From contig JBBIMP010000038.1 in NCBI GenBank assembly GCA_037444305.1, forward strand, positions 1 to 48,749: 48,749 nt of DNA, read 5' to 3'. Shown piece after piece: positions 32,018 to 41,525 of this stretch. A program made the position numbers and the translations under genes. Below the pieces are notes generated by a model. It saw only the letters and a program-made list of their open reading frames with translations, was not told where the DNA came from and did no database searches. The DNA comes from JBBIMP01 sp037444305. GTDB lineage: Bacteria > Acidobacteriota > UBA6911. The first letter of the stretch is position 1, and every line of letters begins with the position of its first letter.

Positions 32018-34138
32018 TCACCTGCTGAATTTCGCCACGATCAAGGTCATGTCGTCGTCGCGCTCCTCCTCGAAGGCCCATTCCAGCACCTGTTCCACCA
32101 CGGCCTTCTGCAGATCCTCGGCCGAGAGATGACGGTTGCGGCGGACCAGCGCTTCGAGCCTCGCTTCCCCGAACTCCTCGCCGTACTCGTTGACGCACTC
32201 CACGATGCCATCGGTGTAGGCGAGGATCATGTCGCCCGGCCCCATGCGGATCGTCTCCTGCTGATACTCAGCCTCGGGGAAGATTCCCACGACAGTGCCC
32301 CCTTCGGTCAACCTCCGGCACTCCCTCTCGGTGAAATATAGAGGGGGATTATGCCCGGCATTGCAGTACGTCAGGCTGCAGCTCCGGTCGTCGTAGACCG
32401 CATAGAAAAACGAGGCGAACTTGTTTGCGGAAGTGTAGTTGTGGATCTGGTGGTTCAGGATTTTCACCAGCCCGGAAACGGAACCATCCTCACCGCCGTT
32501 GCTCCCCCCCTCCACGCGGCCGCCCTGGAAGCCAAAAACATTGCTGCGCAGCGTCGCCTGTAGGTTGGCCATCAGCAGCGCAGCAGAAATGCCCTTGCCG
32601 CAGATGTCCGCCAGGGCCATGCCCATTCTCCCACCCTCCAGCGGCAGGAAATCATAATAGTCGCCGCTGACGATCCGGGCCGGGAGGCACAAGCCGCTGA
32701 CTTCCAGACCGGACAGCCGCGGAGCCTTGGGCGGAAAGAGCTGCTCCTGGACCTCCCTCGCAATCTCCAGTTCGCGCTCCAGCCGCTCCTTCTGCACTCT
32801 CTCCCTCACCAGGGACTGGACATATTCCGTCATCTGATTGAACGACCGCGCCAGGGCTCCGAGCTGGTCCTCCGACTTGACCACGACCCGGTGGCTGAAA
32901 TCGCCCCGCCGGATGAACTCCGTCCCCCGATCCAGATTGTGCACCGCATTGGTGATGGACTTGGTGAGCAGGATCCCGGTCAGAAGGGATACGATCTCCA
33001 CCACGAGGAAGAACCCTACCACGATTTTGAGCACGCCCACGATGGTTTGGCTCACGCTCCCTTCTGCCCTGAAGAGGTTCTGCACCAGCGTAGAGGTCGA
33101 AAGCTCGACGAAAAGCATGTTGCCATCCGCCTGCTCCGTTTCCGCACCCATCGCCCAGGAGATCGGGTAGAGCAGAATCGACCAAACAGGGCGGCCGACC
33201 GCCTCTTCGGAACCCAGGTCGAATGTGGAGCTGACGACGTCGCTTCTTAGGATGCCCGTATCCTGGAGCATCACATTCAGGCTCGATACATCGACGTGCT
33301 TGGCCAGGAGCATTTCCTGCCCGATGGCCGCCTTGAGCCGCTCCAGCAGGTGCCGGTCAAAGGGTACCGAGCATTCAACCGTCATGGGGGCGCCCGGCCG
33401 GTACTCACCGGCGACGATGCTTCGCAGGAAGAGCCGCCCCTGTCCATTATCGCCTGCGCCACCGGCGGAACCGGCGTAGAGGGCCGGCTGCAGATCTTCG
33501 AGTATGAGGCCGCTGAATTCCCCCCCTTCCACCCAGCCGGGTACGACGTAGTTATCCAGCAGATCCGGATTGACGGCGCCGGCCCCGAGGACCAGGTTGC
33601 TGCCCGAAGCCGGATCTGCGGTGTGCAGGATGATCGCAGCCGAGGGGTAGGTCCCCAGCAGGTACCTCGCGTCTTCTGTCAGAAAAGAGCGAAGCTCGGT
33701 GCTCCCTTCACGTGTCCCGTCCGTGGCGGGCTGCAGCCCGGACAGGAGCGAATAATTGAAGGCGTGAAGCTGCGCCGTGTGGATCCCGATCTGGTTGAGT
33801 ATGAGGTAATAGCTGAACTGGTAATACAGAAGCAGGGCCGAGATGTAGAAGATGAAGACTATCAGCAGAACGGGGATGGCGCCGATGAGAGTGTGAGCCA
33901 GGATCAGGCGCCGGCGGATTTTCCACAGAAGCCTCCGGCGGATCACCGCGAAAAGCTTCCACGTGTAGTAGGCGGCCGGAATCACCAGCAGGAGGGAGAG
34001 CAAATCGAGCGACAGCAGTTGCCCGGCCGACAGCCCCAGCCTCGTGCCCGGCGTGAGCCAGAGGGATTTCAGAAGCCAGAGGGCAACCAGAATGAGCGTG
34101 AAGAATCCCATCCTGGTTTTTGGCAGGAATCGCCGCAC
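32018..34138 (-). CDS. membrane HAMP - SpoIIE/PP2C-type serine phosphatase
   Basis: 706 residues. The GTG start follows GGGGGGCGAA. Three N-terminal hydrophobic segments (about 11-28, 38-60, 80-108), an extracytoplasmic region of roughly 220 residues, and a further membrane helix (VGFFLVVEIVSLLTGILLT) lead into a HAMP domain (LDRGTEFIRRGDFSHRVVVKSEDQLGALARSFNQMT). A coiled linker with EVQEQLFPPKAP, typical of RsbU-like proteins, precedes the phosphatase. The phosphatase keeps its metal aspartates in SGDYYDF and ALADICGKGISAALLMA, plus YCNAGHNPPL and GDMILAYTDGIVE. It probably dephosphorylates an anti-sigma-factor antagonist, though no STAS or RsbW-like partner is nearby. It starts 11 nt after the M16-like gene. 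Confidence 0.92.
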   Translation of the reverse strand: MRRFLPKTRMGFFTLILVALWLLKSLWLTPGTRLGLSAGQLLSLDLLSLLLVIPAAYYTWKLFAVIRRRLLWKIRRRLILAHTLIGAIPVLLIVFIFYISALLLYYQFSYYLILNQIGIHTAQLHAFNYSLLSGLQPATDGTREGSTELRSFLTEDARYLLGTYPSAAIILHTADPASGSNLVLGAGAVNPDLLDNYVVPGWVEGGEFSGLILEDLQPALYAGSAGGAGDNGQGRLFLRSIVAGEYRPGAPMTVECSVPFDRHLLERLKAAIGQEMLLAKHVDVSSLNVMLQDTGILRSDVVSSTFDLGSEEAVGRPVWSILLYPISWAMGAETEQADGNMLFVELSTSTLVQNLFRAEGSVSQTIVGVLKIVVGFFLVVEIVSLLTGILLTKSITNAVHNLDRGTEFIRRGDFSHRVVVKSEDQLGALARSFNQMTEYVQSLVRERVQKERLERELEIAREVQEQLFPPKAPRLSGLEVSGLCLPARIVSGDYYDFLPLEGGRMGMALADICGKGISAALLMANLQATLRSNVFGFQGGRVEGGSNGGEDGSVSGLVKILNHQIHNYTSANKFASFFYAVYDDRSCSLTYCNAGHNPPLYFTERECRRLTEGGTVVGIFPEAEYQQETIRMGPGDMILAYTDGIVECVNEYGEEFGEARLEALVRRNRHLSAEDLQKAVVEQVLEWAFEEERDDDMTLIVAKFSR

Positions 34139-34149
34139 TTCGCCCCCCG

Positions 34150-36936
34150 CTATTTCTCCCCTGCTGTTCCGCCTGAACCACGGAGGATCAACTCCGCAGC
34201 CCTTGCCGGCTTCAGGAACCGCACCGCCGCTTCCTGGAAATCATCCGCCGTCACCTCACGCAGCCGTGACGGATAGTCCTGCATCTCCTCGAGGTCTCTG
34301 CCCGCCAGGACATTGAGAACGAGTTCAGCAGCCTGCGCCCGGCGTGATTGCTGCCGGATCCAGAATTCCCCTTCCGCCGCATTGAGCATCGTTCGGTAGT
34401 CCCGGTAGAGAAGCTGCTTGCTTCCCAGATCCTCCATTTGCTTCCGCAGGACTTCCAGGACCGCCTGCTCGCTGCCCGGCGCCGTCCGCGCCACCACCGT
34501 AAGGATGCTTCCGCGAACCCGCAATTCCACCCCGTGCGCCACGAGTGCTGGGCCGACTTCCGACCCGCTCCCTCCGGCAGAGCCGAGCAGTCCCGCGGAG
34601 GTATCCAGCTGCTCCCGGATGAGCGCGAGCGAGTACAAATCCTCATCCCCCCAGGGCGGCAGCATAAACCCCATCGCCACGGCGCTGAAGGTTTCCTGCC
34701 AATCTTCCACGATGCGCCCGGGCTGTTCCTGACGGTCAGGAAAGTCCTCGGGCATTTCGCTCGCCGCGTACCGGGACCCGCTGAAATTCCTGACGAAATA
34801 CGACGCGAGACTGGTACCTCTCGTATCGCCCGCGATCACGACGATGGGCAGGCGGTTTTCGACCGTCTTCCTGTACCAGTCACGGACAGATGCGTGATCC
34901 ATTGCTCCGATGGTTTGGGCCACCCCTGCCGCATCCACACCGTATGGATGCCCGCCGAAGAGCATTTCCTTCAATCTTCGCGCCGGATACGTTTCATCAA
35001 TGCAGGAATCCGCATGCAGTTCCGCAGCCAGAAGAGCCTTCTGGCGCTCGACCGACTCCTCCTCGAATCCGGTCGCTTTGATCAGCCCCAGGAACAGGTC
35101 CAGCCCCTCTTCCACCCAAAGCGAGGGCAGAGTGAGGTAGGCGCCGAAGTAATCCCGTTCGATCACGGGCTGCAGTATCCCGCCGTATATCTCCAATTGC
35201 AGGAGCGGATCCGGCTTGTCATCCGCATTTTGCCTTCCGAGAAGTGAGCGCAGCATCAGGTCGGTGATTCCGCGTTTTTCATGGCTTTCCATCAGCCTGC
35301 CGCCGGGATAGAAAAACCCGATGTGGACGAGCGGAAGCGACCTGTCCTCCCTGATGTACAACTCCGGTCCCCTCAGAACCGACGCCTTCCGAAAGGGATA
35401 CCGGATTTCGCTCAAGCTTGACGCCGGCCGTCTTGCCGGGATTGAATACGCCGGCTTGGTTGATTTTTCTCTTTTGACAAGCTCTTCTCTGACTGATTCC
35501 TCGAGTAAGGTATTAAGAATATCCAGGAGCATTTCGGCAGACATGTTCCGGCTTCCGCCTCCCAGAGGCAGGTACTCCACTATGGCGCAGCTTGCCAGGC
35601 CGAGGTATTTCTTGGCGGCCGCGCTGACATCCGCAGGTCGAACCTTTCGCACAGCCGAAGGGTAGGATTGCAGATCTTTCCAAGCGCCCCTTGCTTCGAG
35701 ATAGGATAGCCGCTCGGCCCGTTGTGCCGCCGTCTGCAGTGCGGACCAGTGGGCAACCTCCAACTGCGCATACGCTCTCTCCATCTGCTCCGCAGTGGGC
35801 TCCGAGCGTTTCAGCAATTCCAGCTCAGTGAAGAGTGCGATTTCAGCCCGATCCATCGAATCCATGTCCGTTTCCATGTCCAGGACCAGGATCCCTCCGC
35901 CGGGGTAGGAGAGAAGTTCGCTGGAAAACCTGCGGATGGACTTCTTCTCGTCCCTCAGGCTGCGCGCCAGAACGGATCGCTCCCCGGTTGCCAGGATGGC
36001 GCGCATGACCTCGATGGCCGAATAATCAGCCGCCCCGGGAACGGGAATCCTGAAGCCGGCCAGCACACGTGCCCCTTCGGCTGCGCCCGTCACCTGGGCA
36101 TACCGGAAACCATCCCGAACCGCGGCTTGAGTCGGCAGGCCGGCGCCGCCAGTCCCGGAGGGGATTTTCGCGAAGATCTTCACCACCTCGTTCAGGACCT
36201 CCGCCGCCACCAGCGCTCCCGAAACAACCACGGTAACAGCCGCTGCCCTGTATTCCGCTTCGTAGTGTTTCCGCACCGCATCGAGCGTGAATTCCCCCGT
36301 CGCCGCGGGTCCGGCAGGATTCCAGGAGGCCGACCGCTCCTTGCCGAGCAACAACTCGAGAAGCATTTCGCGGGATGCCATGGCCGGGGTCCGGTATCGG
36401 AACCGCTCCTCCGCCCGCAGATGCGTAATCTGCCGCCGCAACCTCTCCTCGTCCCAGGTAGGGATTACGAGCAGCTGACCCAGGTGTTCGACCGCCTTCC
36501 TCCACTGAGCCGCGGGAACCGTGAGGGAGAACGAAGTTCGCTGTGCCTCGGTAAAGCCCAGCAGCTCTCCGCCCAAGGTCCGGACGTCCTCCCACAGCAG
36601 CCGTCCGCCGCCCCCCGTTTCAACCCTGGACAGCAGCATCCGCTGAACGAGACCTGCCATGCCGGACAGGCCCGCCGGATCCTGTGCATACCCCGTCTTG
36701 ACATGAACCGCGAAGCTCACAACCGGAGCTGCATGCGATTCGTTCACGAGCACGGTCAACCCGTTTCTCAGGACCGCCCGCGTGACGAGGGGATTCTGCT
36801 CGAACGCTTTCAATTGGGACATGAACGCCGGGCGCGCCCGCACCTGCGGATGCGCCTGGAGCGAACAGGCCGGCGCGAGCACGCACCAGGCACCGGCCAG
36901 CAGGAGAATGCAGCGTAGCATCATGATGACGGACAC
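34150..36936 (-). CDS. secreted fused M16-like protein lacking HxxEH in both halves
   Basis: 928 residues from GTG 36936 (ATG 36924 is the alternative). The signal peptide is MLRCILLLAGAWCVLAPACS. Two M16 (insulinase/pitrilysin-like) repeats follow, about 45-480 and 520-925. Each opens with the family strand (LRNGLTVLVNESHAAPVVSF; ELYIREDRSLPLVHIGFFYP). The inverted zinc motif HxxEH is replaced by G95-xx-Q98-R99 in the first half and D559-xx-L562-R563 in the second, so neither half can bind zinc in the usual way. Family members often work as an active/inactive pair; here no active partner is adjacent. It is first in the six-gene operon, with TATAAT 8 nt before the GTG. Confidence 0.85.
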   Translation of the reverse strand: MSVIMMLRCILLLAGAWCVLAPACSLQAHPQVRARPAFMSQLKAFEQNPLVTRAVLRNGLTVLVNESHAAPVVSFAVHVKTGYAQDPAGLSGMAGLVQRMLLSRVETGGGGRLLWEDVRTLGGELLGFTEAQRTSFSLTVPAAQWRKAVEHLGQLLVIPTWDEERLRRQITHLRAEERFRYRTPAMASREMLLELLLGKERSASWNPAGPAATGEFTLDAVRKHYEAEYRAAAVTVVVSGALVAAEVLNEVVKIFAKIPSGTGGAGLPTQAAVRDGFRYAQVTGAAEGARVLAGFRIPVPGAADYSAIEVMRAILATGERSVLARSLRDEKKSIRRFSSELLSYPGGGILVLDMETDMDSMDRAEIALFTELELLKRSEPTAEQMERAYAQLEVAHWSALQTAAQRAERLSYLEARGAWKDLQSYPSAVRKVRPADVSAAAKKYLGLASCAIVEYLPLGGGSRNMSAEMLLDILNTLLEESVREELVKREKSTKPAYSIPARRPASSLSEIRYPFRKASVLRGPELYIREDRSLPLVHIGFFYPGGRLMESHEKRGITDLMLRSLLGRQNADDKPDPLLQLEIYGGILQPVIERDYFGAYLTLPSLWVEEGLDLFLGLIKATGFEEESVERQKALLAAELHADSCIDETYPARRLKEMLFGGHPYGVDAAGVAQTIGAMDHASVRDWYRKTVENRLPIVVIAGDTRGTSLASYFVRNFSGSRYAASEMPEDFPDRQEQPGRIVEDWQETFSAVAMGFMLPPWGDEDLYSLALIREQLDTSAGLLGSAGGSGSEVGPALVAHGVELRVRGSILTVVARTAPGSEQAVLEVLRKQMEDLGSKQLLYRDYRTMLNAAEGEFWIRQQSRRAQAAELVLNVLAGRDLEEMQDYPSRLREVTADDFQEAAVRFLKPARAAELILRGSGGTAGEK

Positions 36937-36944
36937 CAGACGGG

Positions 36945-36950
36945 ATTATA
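36945..36950 (-). promoter_or_regulatory. -10 element at the head of the six-gene operon
   Basis: Minus-strand TATAAT (36950-36945) lies 8 nt before the GTG of the M16-like gene and 20 nt before its first ATG. No convincing -35 is seen. The message would be leaderless from the GTG, or have a leader of about 13 nt from the ATG. Confidence 0.4.
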
Positions 36951-37063
36951 CCCTATCGCGGGCCGCAGCAATCGACGCCTCCGCCGCTCCCGGCAATCGC
37001 CCGTCCCCGCAACGGCATCGGCGAGTCCGTCGACTGCCCGGCTGAGCTGCTGCGGGCCTGAAA

Positions 37064-39067
37064 TCAGGGCTGGTTCGAAGCCGGGCTGCCCGCTCCCAGC
37101 CGCAGGCGGTAAACTCCTTCCGAGTTCGTGCCCAGGTAAACGGCAGAGGGATTCAATGGGTCCTTCACCATGAAGCGCACGGGCGAAGAGAATCCGGGCG
37201 ACTCCACCCTGTGCCAGAAGGCTCCGCCGTCATCCGTTATGTAAAGCCCTCCGGCCGTGTTGTCTGCGACCATGATCTTCCTTCCCCCCTCGTCCAGGAA
37301 GATCACCGCTGGAATATCGGAATGCAGGCGTTCGTCCCCGGTCCTCGACCATGAATTCCCGCCGTCCCGCGACATGAAAAGCCCGGATGGCGTTCCGGCC
37401 AGAATGTGGTCGGGCGAAGCCGGGCTCACCGCCAGGCAATCGATCTGAATGTTTACCGGGAGCCCGGTGGACACAATTTCCCAGCTCACACCCTGGTCCT
37501 GGGACCTGAGGAGGCCGTGGTTGGAAGCGGCGTAGACCGAAACGGGTCGGCCGGAGGAAACCACCAGCGAGGTGACCCGCGGAATTGTCCTGTACCCGGA
37601 TGGTTTGTGAAAGTCCAGAGCGGCTGCGCGGGCGCGGTATATCCCCTCGTTCGTGCCGGCGAAAATCCAGGAGTTTTGCGCATCCCAGGCAAGGTCGTGC
37701 ACGGCAAGTTTCGCGCTCGCGCCGGTAAGCCTTGTCCAGCGCGCGGTCGTCGAGCGTTGCCAGTATATTCCCTGCGGCGTGCCGGCGAGCCTGCCTCCCT
37801 GATCCGGAAGGACGAGCAGGGACAATACCGGGGCCGCGGGCATCGATTCGGATGAAGCGGGATTCCAGTGGTGCAGCGCGGCGTCGAACCGGTAAAACCC
37901 GCCGGCAGTGCCGTCTGACAGCAATCCCGAGAGGCTGCGGTCGGAGGCATTGAGGATCGGAAAGATCCTGGAGACCCTGCGGTGAACAAATCCCCTGTTG
38001 GATTCCCGCCAGCTTTTTCCTCCGTCCTCACTCCTGAGGATCCCCCGCTGCTCGGTGCCGAGGAGCATGCGGCCGGGATTCGAGGAATCGACCTGGATGG
38101 CGTGGATGGCCAGTTTTGGCGAGGTGATCCGCTGCCAGGTGGCGCCGTCGTTCAGGGTTACGAAAAGCCCCGCCGTGGTTCCTGCATACACCCGCCCGGC
38201 CTTCGCCGGATCGTGAAACACCACTTGCGCACGCACCTCCTGACCGGCAGGGAGAAGCTTCATCCTCTGCCACGAGGCGCCTCCGTCGCCGGAGCGGTAC
38301 ACGCCGCTGCAGGCACCAGCATAGACGACATCCGGCGCTCTCGGACTCACGGCCAGCGAAAACACGTCCGAGTCGAAGAGCATGCCCTTGTCCGCACGCT
38401 CCCAGCGCCTCCCGAAGTCCGCGGAGCGGTACCCCAGCCTCCAGGTTCCGATGAGGAGGCGCCTGGAATTCCGAGGATCCATTGCGACCGATTTGACCTT
38501 GTTGTGCTCCCCCGAAACCCTGGCGGCAGCCTCCCAGGACACGCCCCCGTCTTCGCTGACAAAAGCGCCGGACAGAGTTCCGATCACCATGCGCGCATGA
38601 TTGTCCCGCCCGACGGCTATATCCCGAACTGCAGCAGGCAGGGGCAGCTTCACCTCGGCCCAGATGTGCCCGCCGTCCCTCGATTCGAACAGCCCCCCGC
38701 CTTCGGAGCGCAGGTCCCAGGCTCCAGCAAACAGGTGATCGGGATTGTCCGGATGCTGCACGAGCGCATCGATGACGTGATTCCGCCTGCCGATGCCCGG
38801 GGCTATGAGTTCCCAATTCGCACCGCCGTTCCCCGACCGATAAATCTGCCCGTCGCCGGTTCCCAGGTAGACGATGCTCGAATCTCGGCTGTGGATGAGC
38901 AATGACCGGACACTTCCCCCGAACGGCCCCACCCGATCGAACTGGATTTCCAGCCCGGAGGCCATCCCGGCGGAGGTGAATCCGGGGACCCACAGCAGCG
39001 CTGCGACAAACAGGGCCGTCCATCGACCAAAAGCGGAAGTTTTGCCTGCGGTGGCAGAACTCATCAT
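37064..39067 (-). CDS. secreted BNR-repeat beta-propeller protein
   Basis: 667 residues. After a signal peptide (WTALFVAALLWVPGFTSAGMAS) come at least ten Asp-box/BNR repeats of the form S-x-D-x-G-x-x-W: RSGNGGANW, ESRDGGHIW, SEDGGVSW, RSADFGRRW, RSGDGGASW, TLNDGATW, RSEDGGKSW, RSQDQGVSW, SRDGGNSW, TDDGGAFW. They sit at the usual blade spacing of about 45-60 residues, suggesting two propellers. Such proteins include Ycf48-like assembly factors and sialidase-like folds; no sialidase catalytic residues are evident. ATG 39067 or 39064 may be used (GGTGA upstream). Predicted periplasmic or extracellular; function unknown. Confidence 0.87.
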   Translation of the reverse strand: MMSSATAGKTSAFGRWTALFVAALLWVPGFTSAGMASGLEIQFDRVGPFGGSVRSLLIHSRDSSIVYLGTGDGQIYRSGNGGANWELIAPGIGRRNHVIDALVQHPDNPDHLFAGAWDLRSEGGGLFESRDGGHIWAEVKLPLPAAVRDIAVGRDNHARMVIGTLSGAFVSEDGGVSWEAAARVSGEHNKVKSVAMDPRNSRRLLIGTWRLGYRSADFGRRWERADKGMLFDSDVFSLAVSPRAPDVVYAGACSGVYRSGDGGASWQRMKLLPAGQEVRAQVVFHDPAKAGRVYAGTTAGLFVTLNDGATWQRITSPKLAIHAIQVDSSNPGRMLLGTEQRGILRSEDGGKSWRESNRGFVHRRVSRIFPILNASDRSLSGLLSDGTAGGFYRFDAALHHWNPASSESMPAAPVLSLLVLPDQGGRLAGTPQGIYWQRSTTARWTRLTGASAKLAVHDLAWDAQNSWIFAGTNEGIYRARAAALDFHKPSGYRTIPRVTSLVVSSGRPVSVYAASNHGLLRSQDQGVSWEIVSTGLPVNIQIDCLAVSPASPDHILAGTPSGLFMSRDGGNSWSRTGDERLHSDIPAVIFLDEGGRKIMVADNTAGGLYITDDGGAFWHRVESPGFSSPVRFMVKDPLNPSAVYLGTNSEGVYRLRLGAGSPASNQP

Positions 39068-39106
39068 CAAATCACCGACGACAGGAGAATACCGCCCCTA
39101 AACAGA

Positions 39107-39135
39107 GCGGACGGCCCCATCAGCGAGCCGTCCGC
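39107..39135 (-). terminator. hairpin terminator after the ompA-like gene
   Basis: Perfect 9-bp stem GCGGACGGC/GCCGTCCGC with an 11-nt loop, lying 110 nt beyond the ompA-like stop on the minus strand and followed by TCTGTTTA. It lies between the ompA-like gene and the BNR gene, and probably separates them transcriptionally. Confidence 0.55.
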
Positions 39136-39244
39136 CTCATTCGGTTCAGTTTGACATTCAGCGCCCGCCTGCTGTTCTTCAGCAGAAAGGGTGGTGTGCC
39201 GAACGACGCGCGGGAGGGAAGGCCGTCCCTGCCGCGCCAGTCGA

Positions 39245-41368
39245 TCAGCGGGCGGTGACCTCGATCTCGATCCGGCGGTTCATCTTTCTGCCGGCCGCAG
39301 TCTTGTTGTCACCGATCGGATTGTTGACCCCGCCATCGGTCGTTGTGACCCGGGACGCAGCGATTCCCTTGGACTCGAGGTACTTTGCAGCCGCCTGTGC
39401 GCGCTTGAGGCCGAGGTCCTTGCTCCGTCTCTCGGCGCCCGAATTGTCGGTGTAACCGATGATGTGGGCCCTGAGTCTCGGTTCATTGTTCATCTGGACC
39501 GCCAGGTCATCCAGGGCAGCCTTCATGACGTTGTCCAGCCGCGACCGGCCCTGAACAAATCCGCTCAGGGTGATCCGCTGGCTCACGTGAATCGTCATCG
39601 TGCAGGAGGCCTTGCCGCCGCGGCCGTCGTCCACCGTCGCGGTGACGGTCTGGATGCCTGCGCGCAGGCCTGTGGCGTTGAACGTGGCCTCGTTGCCCGA
39701 ACCCGTCACCGATCCGCCGGTGGCCGACCATGTGACCGTGAGCTTGTCGTTGTCGGGATCCGCCGTCCGGACTTTCAGCGCGACAGACCCTCCGGCCGCC
39801 ACATCGAGCGTCGGAGTCAGACACTCGATTGTCGGGGCGCGGTTCGGCTTCGGCTCCACGGTGATCGTGCTCGTGCACGATGCCGTCAGCTCGCCGTCGC
39901 TGACCGTAACCGTGACGTTGTAGCGGCCCGGCGTCCTGCCCTCGGAACCGAACGTGATCGTGGCCCCGGTTGCGGCCAGTCTCTCGTTGTTGACGGTCCA
40001 GCTGTACGTGAGGGCATCGTTATTGGGATCGGTGGCCCGTGCGGTTACCGTGGCGCTCTCGCCCAGGATGATGGTTCGCGAGGCGGGCTCGCAGGCGACC
40101 GTCGGCGCCAGGTTTTTCTTGATTACGGTGACTTCGGTGGCGCACGCGACCTCGTGCCCGTGATCATCCGACACGTTGGCCGTGATGGTGTATTTGCCAG
40201 GCGCGACTCCGGTTGCATCAAAGCTCACCGTGTCGCCCGTTCCGGTTACCTTGCCCCCGCTGGCGCTCCACCGGTAGGTCAGGGGATCGCCGTCCGGGTC
40301 GATCGCGCTCGCCCTGACGGTGGTGGTCTCGTCCTGCTTGATGGAATCGGGGGAGGCCATGCAGGTGAGGGTCGGCGGGCCGTTCTTCCGCAGGTGGAAC
40401 GAAAGCTGGGTGACGAAGCCGTGGGGCTCGGTGGGAAACAGACCCGCGGCAGCCGATTCCTCAACCCGGTTGAGCGTGGCCCGATAGCCCGCGCCGAAGG
40501 ACACCCACTCCCTGGGATTGGCCCTCAGACCCACCACCAGGTCCACGGGGCTTCGCGGATTGGCCCCGAGTGTGCGATTCCCGAAATAGGTGGTGCCTTC
40601 GACCTCCGCGATGAACTGGAGGTTGCCGTAGGCCGGGACGCCGATGCCGCCCCGGTAGATAAACTCGTTCTGCAGATTGACCAGATCCACGCCATTGATC
40701 TTGGGGTCATTCAGCACGTTGACCAGGACATTGCCGTGAAACTGCGCCCGGGTGCCGGCGCGCTTCGACAGGAGCAGGCCGCCTCCGCCAGAGATTTCCC
40801 CGGTTCCCAGTCCCCGATTCAAGCCAGGTATGGTGTTGTCAGTGGGAACTTTGAGGAAGCCGACAAGGCCCATGCTTAAAGGCGCGCCCCTGTATTCGCT
40901 GATGGCGTTGATCTTCAGGCCGAGACGAAAATCCCCCCGGCCGTTTGCCCGGGGGACGTCGATGAAGGGAGCCTCGTTGTTAAAGGAGGTCGCGCCGGCA
41001 GAGGTCAGTGCCGGCCTCGGCAGGAGGCCGGGAAGCACTCGATAAAAGCGTATGCTGCTTCCGTCCACGTGTTTCTGCACGTCCATCGAGGCAAACAGCT
41101 CGAGCCGGTCGGCCAGGCCGACAGCCACCGACACGGGCACTACCCTGAAGGTGAGTTCGCCGGGATCCCGGCGGTACTGGCTCAAGCCCAGGCTGAAATT
41201 CAGGTCCCACATTCGGAGCGTTTCCGCATCCCATGTCTTGAAGAGCCCTGACGTCCCGTCCAAGCTCGCAGCCAGCTGCGGCCTCTTTTTCTCCTGCGCT
41301 GGGGACGGCACGGCTAGCATCGTGATCGCGATCATTACAGCGACAACAGCCGTCATCTTGTTTTTCAT
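39245..41368 (-). CDS. OmpA-family protein with three PKD-like domains
   Basis: 707 residues. ATG after GAGAGGA; signal peptide MTAVVAVMIAITMLAVPSPA. The first part (about 30-325) looks like an outer-membrane beta-barrel (alternating strands FRVVPVSVAVGLADRLELFASM, GDFRLGLKINAISEYRG). Three tandem PKD/Ig-like domains of about 90 residues follow, each with a 'DPDxDxLTxxW' core (DPDGDPLTYRW, DPNNDALTYSW, DPDNDKLTVTW). The C-terminal OmpA domain (GYTDNSGAERRSKDLGLKRA, GRKMNRRIEIEV) binds peptidoglycan in the family. It probably tethers outer membrane and cell wall. It is transcribed from a strong promoter at 41486-41514 and is divergent from the 1065-residue secreted protein. Confidence 0.9.
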   Translation of the reverse strand: MKNKMTAVVAVMIAITMLAVPSPAQEKKRPQLAASLDGTSGLFKTWDAETLRMWDLNFSLGLSQYRRDPGELTFRVVPVSVAVGLADRLELFASMDVQKHVDGSSIRFYRVLPGLLPRPALTSAGATSFNNEAPFIDVPRANGRGDFRLGLKINAISEYRGAPLSMGLVGFLKVPTDNTIPGLNRGLGTGEISGGGGLLLSKRAGTRAQFHGNVLVNVLNDPKINGVDLVNLQNEFIYRGGIGVPAYGNLQFIAEVEGTTYFGNRTLGANPRSPVDLVVGLRANPREWVSFGAGYRATLNRVEESAAAGLFPTEPHGFVTQLSFHLRKNGPPTLTCMASPDSIKQDETTTVRASAIDPDGDPLTYRWSASGGKVTGTGDTVSFDATGVAPGKYTITANVSDDHGHEVACATEVTVIKKNLAPTVACEPASRTIILGESATVTARATDPNNDALTYSWTVNNERLAATGATITFGSEGRTPGRYNVTVTVSDGELTASCTSTITVEPKPNRAPTIECLTPTLDVAAGGSVALKVRTADPDNDKLTVTWSATGGSVTGSGNEATFNATGLRAGIQTVTATVDDGRGGKASCTMTIHVSQRITLSGFVQGRSRLDNVMKAALDDLAVQMNNEPRLRAHIIGYTDNSGAERRSKDLGLKRAQAAAKYLESKGIAASRVTTTDGGVNNPIGDNKTAAGRKMNRRIEIEVTAR

Positions 41369-41485
41369 GTCTCATCCTCTCCCAGAGTTCAACAATGCGT
41401 CCCCTATCACCAGCGGGGGCACACACGACATCCACAATTCAGAGGTTCTTCAATAAATCGCCGATAAGCGTTAAAAGCCGACCGG

Positions 41486-41514
41486 AGTATAACATCGGCC
41501 ATATTATAGGTCAA
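41486..41514 (-). promoter_or_regulatory. strong sigma-70 promoter of the ompA-like gene
   Basis: Minus strand TTGACC (41514-41509), 17-nt spacer, TATACT (41491-41486): five of six matches in each hexamer at ideal spacing. The leader is about 110 nt, unusually long here. A 19-bp inverted repeat (41526-41544) lies just upstream of the -35. Confidence 0.65.
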
Positions 41515-41525
41515 TTTGAGCGAGG

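Noticed and set aside
39560..40390. Possible DNA tandem repeat in the ompA-like gene
   Set aside because: The repetition is at protein level (three PKD-like domains); the nucleotide copies are too diverged to be a DNA repeat feature.
39191..40879. 562-codon plus-strand frame opposite the ompA-like gene
   Set aside because: Antisense to a gene with clear PKD and OmpA domains and a strong promoter; no support of its own.
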